From Sordariomycetes sp. S80-01Y (lineage: Eukaryota > Ascomycota > Sordariomycetes): 64,000 bases of DNA. The stretch lies in contig JAXQJY010000032.1 in NCBI GenBank assembly GCA_037042185.1, forward strand, positions 1,550,001 to 1,614,000, read 5' to 3'. The notes under the pieces were generated by a model, which was given only the letters and a program-made list of their open reading frames with translations, did not search any database and had not been told where the DNA came from. Of the stretch, positions 11,204-20,884 are shown piece after piece (positions within the stretch are counted from its first letter, which is position 1; each line of letters starts with the position of its first letter). A program made the translations under genes and the position numbers.

Positions 11204-13040
11204 GCGTGGGTAGGTAGTTTGCTATGATACCTGAATATGAGCGATGTTGTATTTTTCGAGACCCGATTTTCTCTACAGTGATCACAGATGCTACAGCTCC
11301 TGGAACGCTTTACGTGAGGCGGCAGCAATCATCGGAGAGCTGATAGCGGCCACGGCAATGACGGTGGTGTAGCTATGGCGGCTACGGTGGTTCATCCATG
11401 GTAGGAAGTTGTTTGAATGAAGTCTAGCACAGCCATCCCGCACAACCCATCGGAGTCCCTTCCGTAGCCGATAAGCTTATCTCGCCAAACCCGCCAAGAG
11501 ACCTGGTGTCGAAGCTACCACCGGTGGCGGCGCAAACGTGACCAGGGGCGCGCCGTCCAAGGGGCCAGCACAGCCTCTGGCCGTACACCACCAGCCAGGT
11601 CATGAGCCTTCGATTGCGTCCCCGTAGCTACTGTTGTTCCAAATCCGCCAAAGCCGTCCACGTTGCAATCCAAGAAGGCATACTGCCCAGGCGCGCATGC
11701 CACGCGTACTCGGTAAAAGACTCATGCAAGGGTGAGGAGGTGCTAGAGACGCAGATGGACCCTTTCAACTTTAAGCAGGTGAAACTGCGGGGACGGACGC
11801 AGGTTGGTCAGTAATGGGGAGGAGAAAGGTCGCACGCAGATTCTCGGGCTTGGTTGTCCGGGGGGTGGAAGCCCATGCGACTGGCCCTCCCTCTCTTGTC
11901 GCAAGGCTCCTCGAGGGCTCACTCATTCTGTGACATGACACCGTCGAAGCTGGACTTGCAACAGCGCGCAGAGCCCGCGTCTCACCGACGCCGTAGCACC
12001 CATATCTGTGCACGTTTGGCGAGACAACCAGCCTCTGACACAGATACTCCTTCGCAAGTCGTTTGCGTCGGCGACGGGATATAGTTGGCCAATGGGAACC
12101 CGTCGGTTGGAGGGCTAGGCCAACCTTAAGTGGGCGCGTTCAGCTGGAGGCGGGATGTTTGCCAGCGGTGGAGCGGCTGCGGAACTTGCGGAGGCCCTAA
12201 ACGATCGCATATCTGCATCGTGTCGGCCTGGACTGGGTAAATGATGATTGATAGAAATCCCGTCCCATCATTACTGCGTGAGTTTCGCAAAGAATCCTCG
12301 ACTCGACAACGGACGAGACCCAGATCGGATGAAGATCCTCCAGCTCTTGTCGTTGGGGAACCCGCTTCAACGTGGAAGGAGTGGACCTCATCGCACCTCC
12401 CCCGGCCGCCCCAAGCCCCGCGAGCCACTGAGCACTCAGGTGCTAAAGTTAGGGACCCCAGCGTGAGACCGGACACAAGAAGCCCTGTGAAGGGAAAGAC
12501 TAGGCAATTCTCAAAGAATCAACAAGACTTCAATGAACATTTGAATATAAAGAAAATGCTTCAATGTTCTACAGCTCTATTTCTTGATTTTCAGCTTCAG
12601 TTTTGGCAGACGATTTAAAAAGAGACAGTTAATATAGATGGTTAAAAGAGACGTCTTGTATCTGGCTGCTCATCTCTTTCTGTCGTACCAAAGGTGTCTC
12701 TGCTGGCAGGTCCACTGGCCGCTGCCAGTGGCTCTGCACTCACCAGGCTGGCAGCCACTCCAGTGGGACTCGCCCCATGTCAACCTGACGTCCTTCTCCA
12801 CGATCTCGGGCGAGTGACTTCCAACTTCTCTTCCTGCTCAACCATCCATTAACACCCCCATCAATCGTTAGCGATTTCTGCGCCTCGAACGGATTCCTCG
12901 ATCGCTGGCTTTCCCTGATCGACCGCTCAACCGGCAGTCCGACAATTGCCGTCCCCCAAGTTGGGATTTCCAGGCAATCCGAACTTAAATCCCTACCGGG
13001 GCTCTCGCTGCTGCATTCCGCAGTCCATTCCCACTGAAAC
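11204..13040. promoter_or_regulatory. intergenic, upstream of the UBL3-like gene
   Basis: 1.8 kb with no supportable gene; the frames present are short and low-complexity. An AT-rich patch at about 12500-12660 stands out from the GC-rich surroundings. A perfect 8-bp inverted repeat with a 4-nt loop lies at 12712-12731. The last ~300 bp are pyrimidine-rich and probably form the 5' UTR of the gene starting at 13041. Confidence 0.4.
12712..12731. promoter_or_regulatory. CCACTGGC inverted repeat (8-4-8)
   Basis: CCACTGGC at 12712-12719, loop CGCT, then GCCAGTGG at 12724-12731. A further half-site with CCAGTGG lies near 12760. It is about 310-330 nt upstream of the UBL3-like start. The same core recurs before the IPP isomerase, acyl-CoA-binding and GPI-protein genes, which suggests a protein-binding site rather than only an RNA hairpin. 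Confidence 0.4.
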
Positions 13041-13890
13041 ATGTCGGCTGCTGCGGACAACCTCAACCCACACGCCGCCGCCGCCGTCGCAGGCGACTCA
13101 TCACGGTTGGAGCAGCCTAAAGACGCTGTAGCTATGGAGAAGATGCCCCAAGAAGAGGTCGAGAAGGATGAGGGCGGTGCCCGGGTCGGAAGTGCCCCCC
13201 AAGACGGCCAGCCCGGACCCATTTCTACCGAGTCAACCGACGTCAAGAAAACCGACAACGCCACTGCCGAGCCATCATCAGCAGAGGCCAAGGGTACCGA
13301 CGAGGCAATCGAGACCAACCCCCCGAAGCCGCCGACCAAGGAGAGGTCAGACTCAATGGCCATCGGCCCAGCTCAGGACGAGATCAAGGCCGTTACTCCC
13401 GGTGCCGACGACGTTGGCCCGGTCTGTAACATCACTCTCCTCCTTACAAGTGGAAGCCGCCATCCATACAAGATCAGTGCCAGGTACCTGAGTCGAAGGA
13501 ACGTGCCGATTCCGGAAGAGACGGAGGCTGGCCTGCCGGATCCCTTCAGCATCAGCGTTTACACCCTCAAGGAGCTCATCTTGAGGGAATGGAGGAATGA
13601 TTGGGAGACTAAGCCCGCTAGTCCAAGCAGTATCCGACTCATTCACTTCGGGAAGTTGTTCGATGACAAGGAACCACTGAAGAGTACGTGGCGCCTTCCC
13701 GGCTGGGTGGAGCGAGTGCTGACATGATATAGAGTACCAACTACTACCCGAGAGCCCGAACGTGGTTCACATGAGTGTTCGTCCTCAAGACCTTGACGAG
13801 GAGGAGCCGAAGACAGGCGCGAAGAACGCCGCTCAAGGGGGAAGCGACGGTAGGCGGGAGCGCTCGGGCGGATGCTGCGTCGTCCTATAA
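13041..13890 (+). CDS. UBL3/MUB-type membrane-anchored ubiquitin-fold protein
   Basis: Two exons, 13041-13683 and 13733-13890, join in frame (Lys codon A|AG) to 266 aa. Residues 1-125 are disordered, rich in Ala, Glu, Lys and Pro. A ubiquitin-like domain follows from about 128 to 233: VCNITLLLTSGSRHPY, then SVYTLKELILREW, SSIRLIHFGKLFDDKEPLK and SPNVVHMSVRPQD. The C-terminus ends GGCCVVL: CVVL is a CAAX box whose final Leu predicts geranylgeranylation, and the preceding Cys could be palmitoylated. There is no diglycine end, so it is not a conjugating ubiquitin. UBL3/MUB proteins sit on membranes and in animals and plants help sort proteins or recruit E2 enzymes; the fungal role is not established. 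The fold and lipid signal are read from sequence; the function is by analogy. Confidence 0.85.
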
Positions 13891-14368
13891 GCAGCGGCAC
13901 CACCCCAATTCAACATCATGCCAAACCACATCAGCCTTCATCGAAGGGTCTAGAAGGGGTTCAGGACTGAATGCGGCCGGAGATGGGGCTCGCTTGTCCG
14001 CCCCAATCACACTCCTTTTGGGATACCGTGCTTTTGGAAGGAGAAGCGCCGTTTCATGAAGAGATGCAACGAAGCGTGCAAAACCAGGGCAAACGGAGTC
14101 ATAAGCGGCGTTGGGTTTATGGAATTTCTTGCGTTTTGTACATTTGCGCCCGGTCATCCTATAGGTTTGTAAGACGTTGCTGCAGGGGCCATACTGAGTC
14201 TGGCCGGGTATTTCCATAGCAGGATAGAATGCAGCTTTCCCACTACTTCAGCCTTCGTTAATCTCCTACGGCGATGCTTTAAGATGTGTAGAAATCATTT
14301 TCTCATGACTATTGCTGGTCTACCCGTCATCCCGGCCTTTTGCTACAGCCCGCAGTGATGCATGCTTA
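13891..14368. other. convergent 3' flank, UBL3-like and UMP1
   Basis: 478 bp between the stop codons of two converging genes. I see no gene or repeat. It holds the 3' UTRs and terminators. Confidence 0.5.
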
Positions 14369-14873
14369 TCAAATCTTGAGCTTCTTCTCCATCTCATCAT
14401 GTACACCAGGCGCCTGGACACCCCCATCGCCGGTGAAGACGTCCTCCCACGAAATCATGTCCTCCCTCCCCTTCAGAATATCTTCGTGCACACTTGGTAG
14501 GCCCCCGCCTGCCTGTTGCAGCGCCAACGGCCTCCACTCGCCATCCTTGACAATCTTGAGCTCCATGCCTCGTCGTACGGGCTCCGCCAAGCCGTAGGTC
14601 GTGCGAAGGGTGTTCATGCGGAGGGCATCCTGCGTGGCTTCCCAGTTCTTGAGACGTGCCTCCAGAGGGTGGGACGAGGCTGGGACGGAGGCGGCTGCGT
14701 CGTAGGGCGAGGGCGCGATGCCGTGGCGGAGCGTGTCGTGGACTCCTGGGGCGGAGGGGGCGGACGAGGTTGTCGTGACGTGGGTCGTGGCCTTGGAGGC
14801 TTCGGGGACGATGCGCATAGACTGTGATGGTTAGTCGGTGGTGATGGTAGAGGGCTGGTGGGAGGCTCACCAT
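14369..14873 (-). CDS. UMP1: proteasome maturation factor Ump1
   Basis: Chaperone that sits inside the half-proteasome, holds off dimerisation until the beta subunits are in place, and is then the new proteasome's first substrate. It has 151 aa, the usual size. The conserved core is HPLEARLKNWEATQDALRMN, RTTYGLAEPVRRGMELKIV, DGEWRPLAL, SVHEDILKG and ISWEDVFTG, with the family ending EMEKKLKI. A typical Ser/Thr/Pro-rich N-terminal part precedes it. Best model: coding exon 1 is just the ATG (14871-14873). Then come a GTGAGC donor, a 49-nt intron with a CTAACC branch-like site and a CACAG acceptor, and the protein continues SMRIVPEAS (exon 14369-14821). Alternatively translation starts at the internal ATG 14818, costing two residues. 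It shares a 366-bp divergent promoter with the ABC gene. I see no exact Rpn4 (PACE) site. Confidence 0.93.
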
Positions 14874-15239
14874 CGCGGCGGTTGGGTTGCGGCGAGGCGA
14901 CGTTCAATCTTCGTTGTGTTAATGACCTGCGTCAAGCTTCCTGGAAGTGTCGTGACGGCGGCAGAAGACTGGGCGGTTGATGTCGTTGTTCGGTGATGGA
15001 AGCTTAAGCTGTCCCAGGCTCCCGCCGCTTCGCGTTCAGATGGCAGCGGGCAGTCGTCACTGGCCACCCCACATCTCGCAACATCTTAAGCCCGACTATC
15101 ACCGGCCCCGACAACGGCCTCGAGGTTGGTAGGTAGTCATCACTCCCCAATATGGCATCGCGGTCACTCCTTCTCTCGACGGAGACCATATTCCTGTCAA
15201 TGGACATACGATGAGCTCCCTCAAGCTCTTTGCATCAAC
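14874..15239. promoter_or_regulatory. divergent promoter, UMP1 and ABC ATPase
   Basis: 366 bp separate the two starts. A CACTGGC core is present at 15058-15064, weaker than the repeated elements elsewhere. The frame of the ABC gene is open upstream of 15240, but without an ATG. Confidence 0.4.
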
Positions 15240-17171
15240 ATGGCAACCCTCAAACCTCGCGCTCCGATAATACGCATCGCCAATGGCACCTTCTACCGCC
15301 ACCATCCTAACTCGCGAACCGCGCATCCAAATCCGCCCTACTTCACCGACCTGAACTTCGAGTTACCGAGCACGAGCGAGAATCCAACGAATTGGTGCGT
15401 TGTTGGGCCTTCGCTGTCCGGAAAGACCACGTTATTACAAGCGTTGCGAGGACGACTGTTGTGTCAACCACCTACGGCTAGGAGCTTCCCATACTTATCG
15501 ACAGATGCGGTACCCTCGCGGCTGAAGAACCCAGACAAGGCGATTCAATACGTGGGATTTGATGCAGAGTCTGCTGGTCTTGGAAACGGAGGGGCTACGA
15601 CGAGCGCGTACCTGTCCGCGAGATATGAATCGAGGAGGGAGGACACCGATTGGTCGTTGAAAGACTTCCTACTGGGCAACACGCATTTGAACCCTCTGCA
15701 AAAGCTACCAGGAGATGATGACGGCTCTGTCTCTGTGGACTTTATGAATCGCGTGGTCAAGGATCTTAGGCTGAATCACCTCCTGGATCTTCCGGTCACG
15801 TTCCTGAGCAACGGCCAAGGGAGGAGGGCGCGTATCGCCAGGGCGCTGTTAAGACGGCCGGAAGTCCTGCTGTTGGATGAGCCATTCATGGGACTCGACC
15901 CGCCAACAGTCACCGGATTGAGTCCACTGCTTCAGTCTCTGGCTGAAAAGGCGAGTCCTAGACTTATCCTGAGCGCCCGACCACAGGATCCACTGCCATC
16001 CTGGGTCACTCATTTGCTTTACCTACGAACTGACTCTCAAATCGAGTCGATGGGGCCAAAAGACGTTGTTCTCGATGGGCTCAAGAAATATGTCCAAGGA
16101 GTCAAGCTAGGAGGCTTGAAAGAGGATGAGACGCTGCCGGTCGACACCCTGGAAGATATTGGTCGTGTTCTGCCCGCAGCGCCTTCAGCGAAGACCGTAG
16201 ATGTGAACGAGACATCGGCTTATACTTTGACTCCGGCCAACCCCAACGCTGATCCTCTCATAGAGATGGAAGGTTGCAAAGTCCGATACGGTGACAAGGT
16301 GGCCCTGGGTAATTGGAAGCTCGACATCTCTGAAAGCTCGAGAGAAGGACTATCCTGGACCGTCCGTCGTGGGGAGCGATGGGGTGTTTTCGGGCCCAAT
16401 GGCTCAGGCAAGACAACCATCGTCTCGCTGCTTTGCTCCGACCACCCACAAACATATTCTCTACCCATTAAGCTCTTTGGTCGCAGCCGCCTTCCAGAAC
16501 CTGGGTCGGGACAACGTCCTCTGACCTTCTGGGACATCCAGGCCCGCATTGGCCACTCAAGCCCCGAAGTCCACCAACACATGCCCCGAAGCCTGACGAT
16601 CCGACAAGTCATCGAAAATGCATGGGCAGCCACCTTTGGTTCAAAGCCCAAGCTTGATGCCGAAGCCAACGACAAAGTCGACGCCGCCCTGCGGTGGTTC
16701 GCCCCTGAGCTACGACCGGGTGGTTTGTCGCCGAACGATACGACCCTTGGATGGGCAGAAGATTACATGTTTGGCGAAATCTCCTTCTCCGCCCAACGCG
16801 TAGCCCTCTTCATCCGCTCCATGATCAAGGCGCCCGAGATCGTTGTCCTGGACGAAGCCTTCTCAGGCATGGACGACGCTGTACGTTCAAAGTGCACGCT
16901 ATTCCTCGAACAGGGCGAGACGCACTGCTACAACGAGGAGCATCACATCGTCGATAGCGGTGTCCCGGACGTCAAGATCGCGGGGTTGAGCGAGGAGCAG
17001 GCGTTGATTTGCATCGCGCATGTGAAGGAAGAGGTGCCGGGATGCGTGCGGGAGTGGATGTGTCTGCCAGAGGCCAACACTGGTGAGCCGGCGCGCTTTG
17101 GGAGGCTGGATGGTCCGCTAGGTGAAGACGAGAGGAGGTGGCACGAGGTTTGGGGTTTCGACGCTGCATAG
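15240..17171 (+). CDS. soluble twin-ATPase ABC protein, YDR061W-like
   Basis: Single exon, 643 aa, from the first in-frame ATG (MATLKPRAPIIRIANG). It contains two ABC cassettes and no membrane segment, so it is not a classical transporter. First cassette: Walker A GPSLSGKTT (about 56-64), signature-like LSNGQGRRARIARAL (about 190), Walker B EVLLLDEP (about 209-217). Second cassette: Walker A GPNGSGKTT (about 385-393), a signature degenerated to ISFSAQR (about 513), Walker B IVVLDEAFSGMDD (about 534). Order and wording match the little-studied fungal group of yeast YDR061W, whose function is not settled. The weak second signature suggests that the two ATP sites are not equivalent. I see no clear mitochondrial presequence. 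It is divergent from UMP1, and the next gene follows 286 bp downstream on the same strand. Confidence 0.82.
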   Translation: MATLKPRAPIIRIANGTFYRHHPNSRTAHPNPPYFTDLNFELPSTSENPTNWCVVGPSLSGKTTLLQALRGRLLCQPPTARSFPYLSTDAVPSRLKNPDKAIQYVGFDAESAGLGNGGATTSAYLSARYESRREDTDWSLKDFLLGNTHLNPLQKLPGDDDGSVSVDFMNRVVKDLRLNHLLDLPVTFLSNGQGRRARIARALLRRPEVLLLDEPFMGLDPPTVTGLSPLLQSLAEKASPRLILSARPQDPLPSWVTHLLYLRTDSQIESMGPKDVVLDGLKKYVQGVKLGGLKEDETLPVDTLEDIGRVLPAAPSAKTVDVNETSAYTLTPANPNADPLIEMEGCKVRYGDKVALGNWKLDISESSREGLSWTVRRGERWGVFGPNGSGKTTIVSLLCSDHPQTYSLPIKLFGRSRLPEPGSGQRPLTFWDIQARIGHSSPEVHQHMPRSLTIRQVIENAWAATFGSKPKLDAEANDKVDAALRWFAPELRPGGLSPNDTTLGWAEDYMFGEISFSAQRVALFIRSMIKAPEIVVLDEAFSGMDDAVRSKCTLFLEQGETHCYNEEHHIVDSGVPDVKIAGLSEEQALICIAHVKEEVPGCVREWMCLPEANTGEPARFGRLDGPLGEDERRWHEVWGFDAA

Positions 17172-17457
17172 AGGCACAAGCTTAGAAAGGGGTCGGGGCC
17201 CTGTGCTAGCATGGATTGAGCTCCTAATGTCAACGCCCTCTGTGGAATCGTATGCATGAATTGGCCCACCAAGAGGTATCAATCGAACCAGACTCACCTA
17301 TATCACTATCTTTGGCGGCTCATACATATACTCCCCAAATTTGAGAAAGAAATCTTGCCGCGCACTGTACTGACACTCAGCAGCGCCTGCTAGAGCACCG
17401 TGTGTTTAGCGTTACATTTACTGTGCTTCAACCTCATCACGCGACCCAGCAGCCGTT

Positions 17458-18167
17458 ATGAACAACACCATCTCTGCTCCCGCAAACAGCTCATCCACCA
17501 CAATGAACTCCGCACAGGAAGACGACGAGTCACTCTCGCCGCGCTATTGCGTTCCTCTCGGCTCACTGACCGCCCCGGTCGAGGTGGGCGAAATCGGGTA
17601 CCGCCTCTCCCTTCCCGGCCCTCTCATCCGCAGCACTCGCGGCTCACACATCTCCCAGCTCAACCCGCGCCGGCTCCTCGGCCTTCTTCGCCTGGCCACC
17701 CCTGGGGCCACTACTCTTCAACAATGAGAGCAGCGATGCGCGGGATCACTGCGCGAACGAGCGAAGTACTGCCCCCCACGTGTGTCGCCCTGGCGGTGCT
17801 GACGGACACCTCAACAGCGTTCTTGTCCTATCTCCGCCTGTCCATGTACATGGCTGTAGTCTCCATCGCCATAACGCTGTCATTTCACCTCAAGCACCGG
17901 CCCACGCCCTTTGAGCTCCGCATGGCTAAGCCCCTGGGTGCTGTCTTCTGGGGCCTGTCCGTGGTGATGCTGCTGCTGGGGCTGGGTAACTACATCAGAA
18001 CCGTCAACCAGTACAGCCGACGGGTGGCGATTGTGCAGACGGGGTGGAAGACGCAGCTGAGCCTGGGGGTGCTGGCCAGCTGCATTGTGGGCACTTGTGT
18101 TGTGTTGCTTGCTACGGCTGCGAGTGACACGAAGGGTGACATCAGGTCGATGCTTGTCATTACTTAG
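17458..18167 (+). CDS. DUF202 family small membrane protein
   Basis: Model: exons 17458-17597, 17659-17765 and 17818-18167 join in frame to 198 aa. The decisive junction is the last one: ...DARDHCANER joins TFLSYLRLSMYMAVV, restoring the DUF202 signature ERTFL(S/A)YLR. Three membrane helices follow (about 85-103, 123-142 and 164-183), with a conserved basic NQYSRR loop between the second and third. The 61-nt first intron (donor GTACCG, acceptor CCCAG) is inferred from phase and size. The N-terminal ~50 residues are therefore less sure, and a start at 17503 (MNSAQED) is possible. Fungal DUF202 proteins are mostly uncharacterised; yeast Vtc1 and the VTC C-termini carry the related domain. No function is claimed here beyond membrane location. 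Confidence 0.75.
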
Positions 18168-18342
18168 ATCCAGAATGTAGAGCCACCGCCTTGGACGGAC
18201 CGGGCGTCGCAACCCTTGAACCAGCCCGGCCAGTTGTGAATAATCAAAACCAATAGTACAACAGAAAAGTACCGCTCCCTTACGGGCCCTGCGCCTATAC
18301 CTAAGAGTCCGGTAAGAAGAATGAAAAACTCATCGCTCATGT

Positions 18343-20388
18343 CTATGCATTGTTCGCCTTGCAGAACAAATCATTCGCCAGCCTATGCGGTGGCCGCGCA
18401 GTCGTATCCTCAGGACAGTGTCCAACCTCTGACCTAAAACGCATAGCATAATTCGCAGCTCCGCTCTGCAAGCCTTCTATACTACTCTCCTGCCCGTTCC
18501 AAGCCAGAACAGGCACCCGTGTGAGGTACGGTAGCGTGCCGCCGTGTGGTAGAGTTTCAAGCACATCTGTGCCCCAGTGCGCGTCGAAAGACTCCGTAGC
18601 TCCATCTTCGAGCCCGTCACCTTGGGCATCAAGACGGGCTTCCTCATCGTCGAGATACTCCTCGGGCACCTCGGGAATGTCGTTGTGAACGCCTATTATG
18701 GAGCTGGAGGTCTCGCTACCGGGGTAGACGGTGTAGTAGCCCCGGAGACGGGAGAGCTGGAGCACGTACTCCAGCCAGGCGGGATGTCTCTTACTAATTT
18801 CCTTGTGAGCTAGCATCGCCGGAGTTCCGGACGAGGCAGACTGTCTTTCCAGCACTTGGGAGACATAGCCATGCAGCTCGATCCACTTATCCCCCGAGAA
18901 CAGCGTGGCGTCGCTGCTGGGCGCCTGCCAAAGGAAGGCATTGCCCTCGTCGTCCGCCAGCTCGGGGAGGCTGATGGGCTGTGAGTTGTCCAAGATCTTA
19001 GCTGGAGTGCTGAAGCTCAGACCCATCATGTTCGTGTCCCAGTTCTGGACGATGGCGCCGTTGGAATGGCGGTAGTGCAGCAGCGAGTACTTCAAGTAGT
19101 GGAGGAACTGGGGCGTTACTTCAGTGTTGGGCGAAAGGACCAAGACATAGGAGTATCTGGGGTTCCGCGGCCAGAAGGATTCGAGGAAGCGGACCGATGC
19201 CTCTTCCTCAGAGAGGCTTGCGCGCGGTATTCGGTGGCGGAGAGAAAGCATGTGTGGTCGGTGGCCGCCGTGGCCTGTCTTGGGTGGCCATTGGTATGTT
19301 GAGATGAACTTCTCAGCCTGCGCATCTATCCGATGCGGAAGCTCGATGGTGAGGTGAGGGACGGGCATAGCCCCCATATCCACCTGCGCGAGGGACCGAA
19401 GTAGCCTTTTCAGGTTACCCGAGCCCTGTGGTGGTGCGTGAATGACGATGTCAACGTGCACCTTGTCCCAGGCTGCCAGAGCTGCTGAGTCAAGTTTGGT
19501 CATCCATGCGAGACGTGTCCCGGGACGATCTGGCAGCTCGATGAGAGCTGATTGGAAACTCCTAACCTGATCTCGCACTCCATTGAGGAAATAAGACTCC
19601 TCGTCGGTGGTTGAGTCAATCATGATTGCTTGCGGGTGCATGTAGAGGTTGATGTGGTCTGTGGCGGTTTGTTAGTCTATCTCCGGCATCGCGCGTTGTG
19701 CCATGAACCTACACATCGCCCGAGCCGCGCAGATCGACATGCGCGTCTCAGTGCTTGTCGCAGAATGATCCGGCCTCGCATCGTGCAAAATCATCTGGCA
19801 CTCCTCCTTGTTGATCCCATTGACCTTTAACAGCTCCAGCATGGGTATGTCGCTGCGGCCCATGAAGGCGAAATGCACGTAGTTCTGCCTCTCCATGGCC
19901 ATCTTGCAGGCCAAGGGCAGCAGCGTACTGGCGCTCCTCAGGCTCGCGGCCGCGAAGAGAACATTCCTATTTTTCGACTGCTTCCCCTGCGTCCCGGCAA
20001 TAGCATGGAGGGACTGCCCGAGACCAGGCAGCTTGATCGGCCCCGAGTACGTCTTCTTCTGCTCGACCTGCACCGTCTTCTTCCCCGAGCCGCCATCGTC
20101 TCGTCCGTCTTGGGGTATTGTGGCTTCGAAGGTGGGAACGTCGTGGATGTACTTGTTCAGGGAGGGGTCGGATTTCGAGCCGAAGAGTCTACCAACGAGC
20201 ATGAAGAGACCGACGACGACAACGAGGTATGCGACAAGGCGCAGGACGGACGAGCGTCGGGGTGTACGCGCCGCGGTCCAGAGACCATTGCCGGGTTTGG
20301 TGACTAGGTCATCGTCCTTCTTTGCGAGTTCCTCATCGTTGGCCCAGAGGCGGGACATGGCGCGAGCGCGCGTCTTGGGCGGGGGCAT
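18343..20388 (-). CDS. type II membrane glycosyltransferase-like protein
   Basis: Exons 19713-20388 and 18343-19658 join (donor GTAGGT, acceptor CCACAG) to 663 aa. The short basic cytosolic N-terminus (MPPPKTRARAMSRLW) precedes a single membrane segment at about 48-66 (VLRLVAYLVVVVGLFMLVG) and then a long lumenal part, the plan of Golgi glycosyltransferases. Recognisable blocks are RNVLFAAASLRSASTLLPLA, then INLYMHPQAIMIDS across the exon join, NPRYSYVLVLSPNTEVTPQF and LKYSLLHYRHS. These resemble a fungal protein group annotated as 'glycosyltransferase 2'. I cannot point to a classical DXD motif; the equivalent position reads SPNTE. The catalytic assignment is therefore tentative. It is convergent with the DUF202 gene (175 bp apart) and divergent from SYO1. 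Confidence 0.6.
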
Positions 20389-20884
20389 CGTCTGTCAGTT
20401 GGCGCAACGTAGAGCCAGCCGTGGAAAGGAGACGGAGAGCTTCGGCGGACGAGCTCACATTGCGCTGCCGGTGTGGTTCGGAAGGAATAGGGGTGGAATC
20501 GTAGTTGTCCCGGGGTAGGAAGAAAGGTCGTCGTCGCTGTTGGACCGGCGCAAAAGAAAGGGGTGCGTAAGAAAGGGGACGGGATGTGCTATGGTCGGTG
20601 CTGACGGTGACGGTCCGGGCGTGTTGGGGGAGGTTGAGTCTGGACCGGCACCTCGAGCATTGCCCCACGAGTCATAACGGCTGCAGATGCGCTAAACCCT
20701 ACCCGGCGGCCAGGAGGTCCCTGTAAGCCCCACCCTCGAGTCTTTCCTTTTTGCGCCTAGCACTGTTCAATTTCTGCGTCTCCAACCACAGCTCACTATC
20801 CTCACTTTTCACGGAAGAGAAGATACTGATACTTTGGTTACTGGTAGTTCTGGTAGCACTAGTAGCAACCGAGGATCGCTGAAG
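20389..20884. promoter_or_regulatory. divergent promoter, glycosyltransferase-like and SYO1
   Basis: 496 bp between divergent starts. It has no gene and no distinctive repeat. The last 80 bp before the SYO1 ATG contain a TGGTAGTTCTGGTAG-type short direct repeat. Confidence 0.35.

Noticed and set aside
15126-15239. 38-residue N-terminal extension of the ABC protein
   Set aside because: There is no ATG before 15240 in this frame.
17400-18167. A 255-codon open frame covering the DUF202 gene
   Set aside because: It reads a Pro/Arg-rich frame through two introns; only the spliced model restores ERTFLSYLR.
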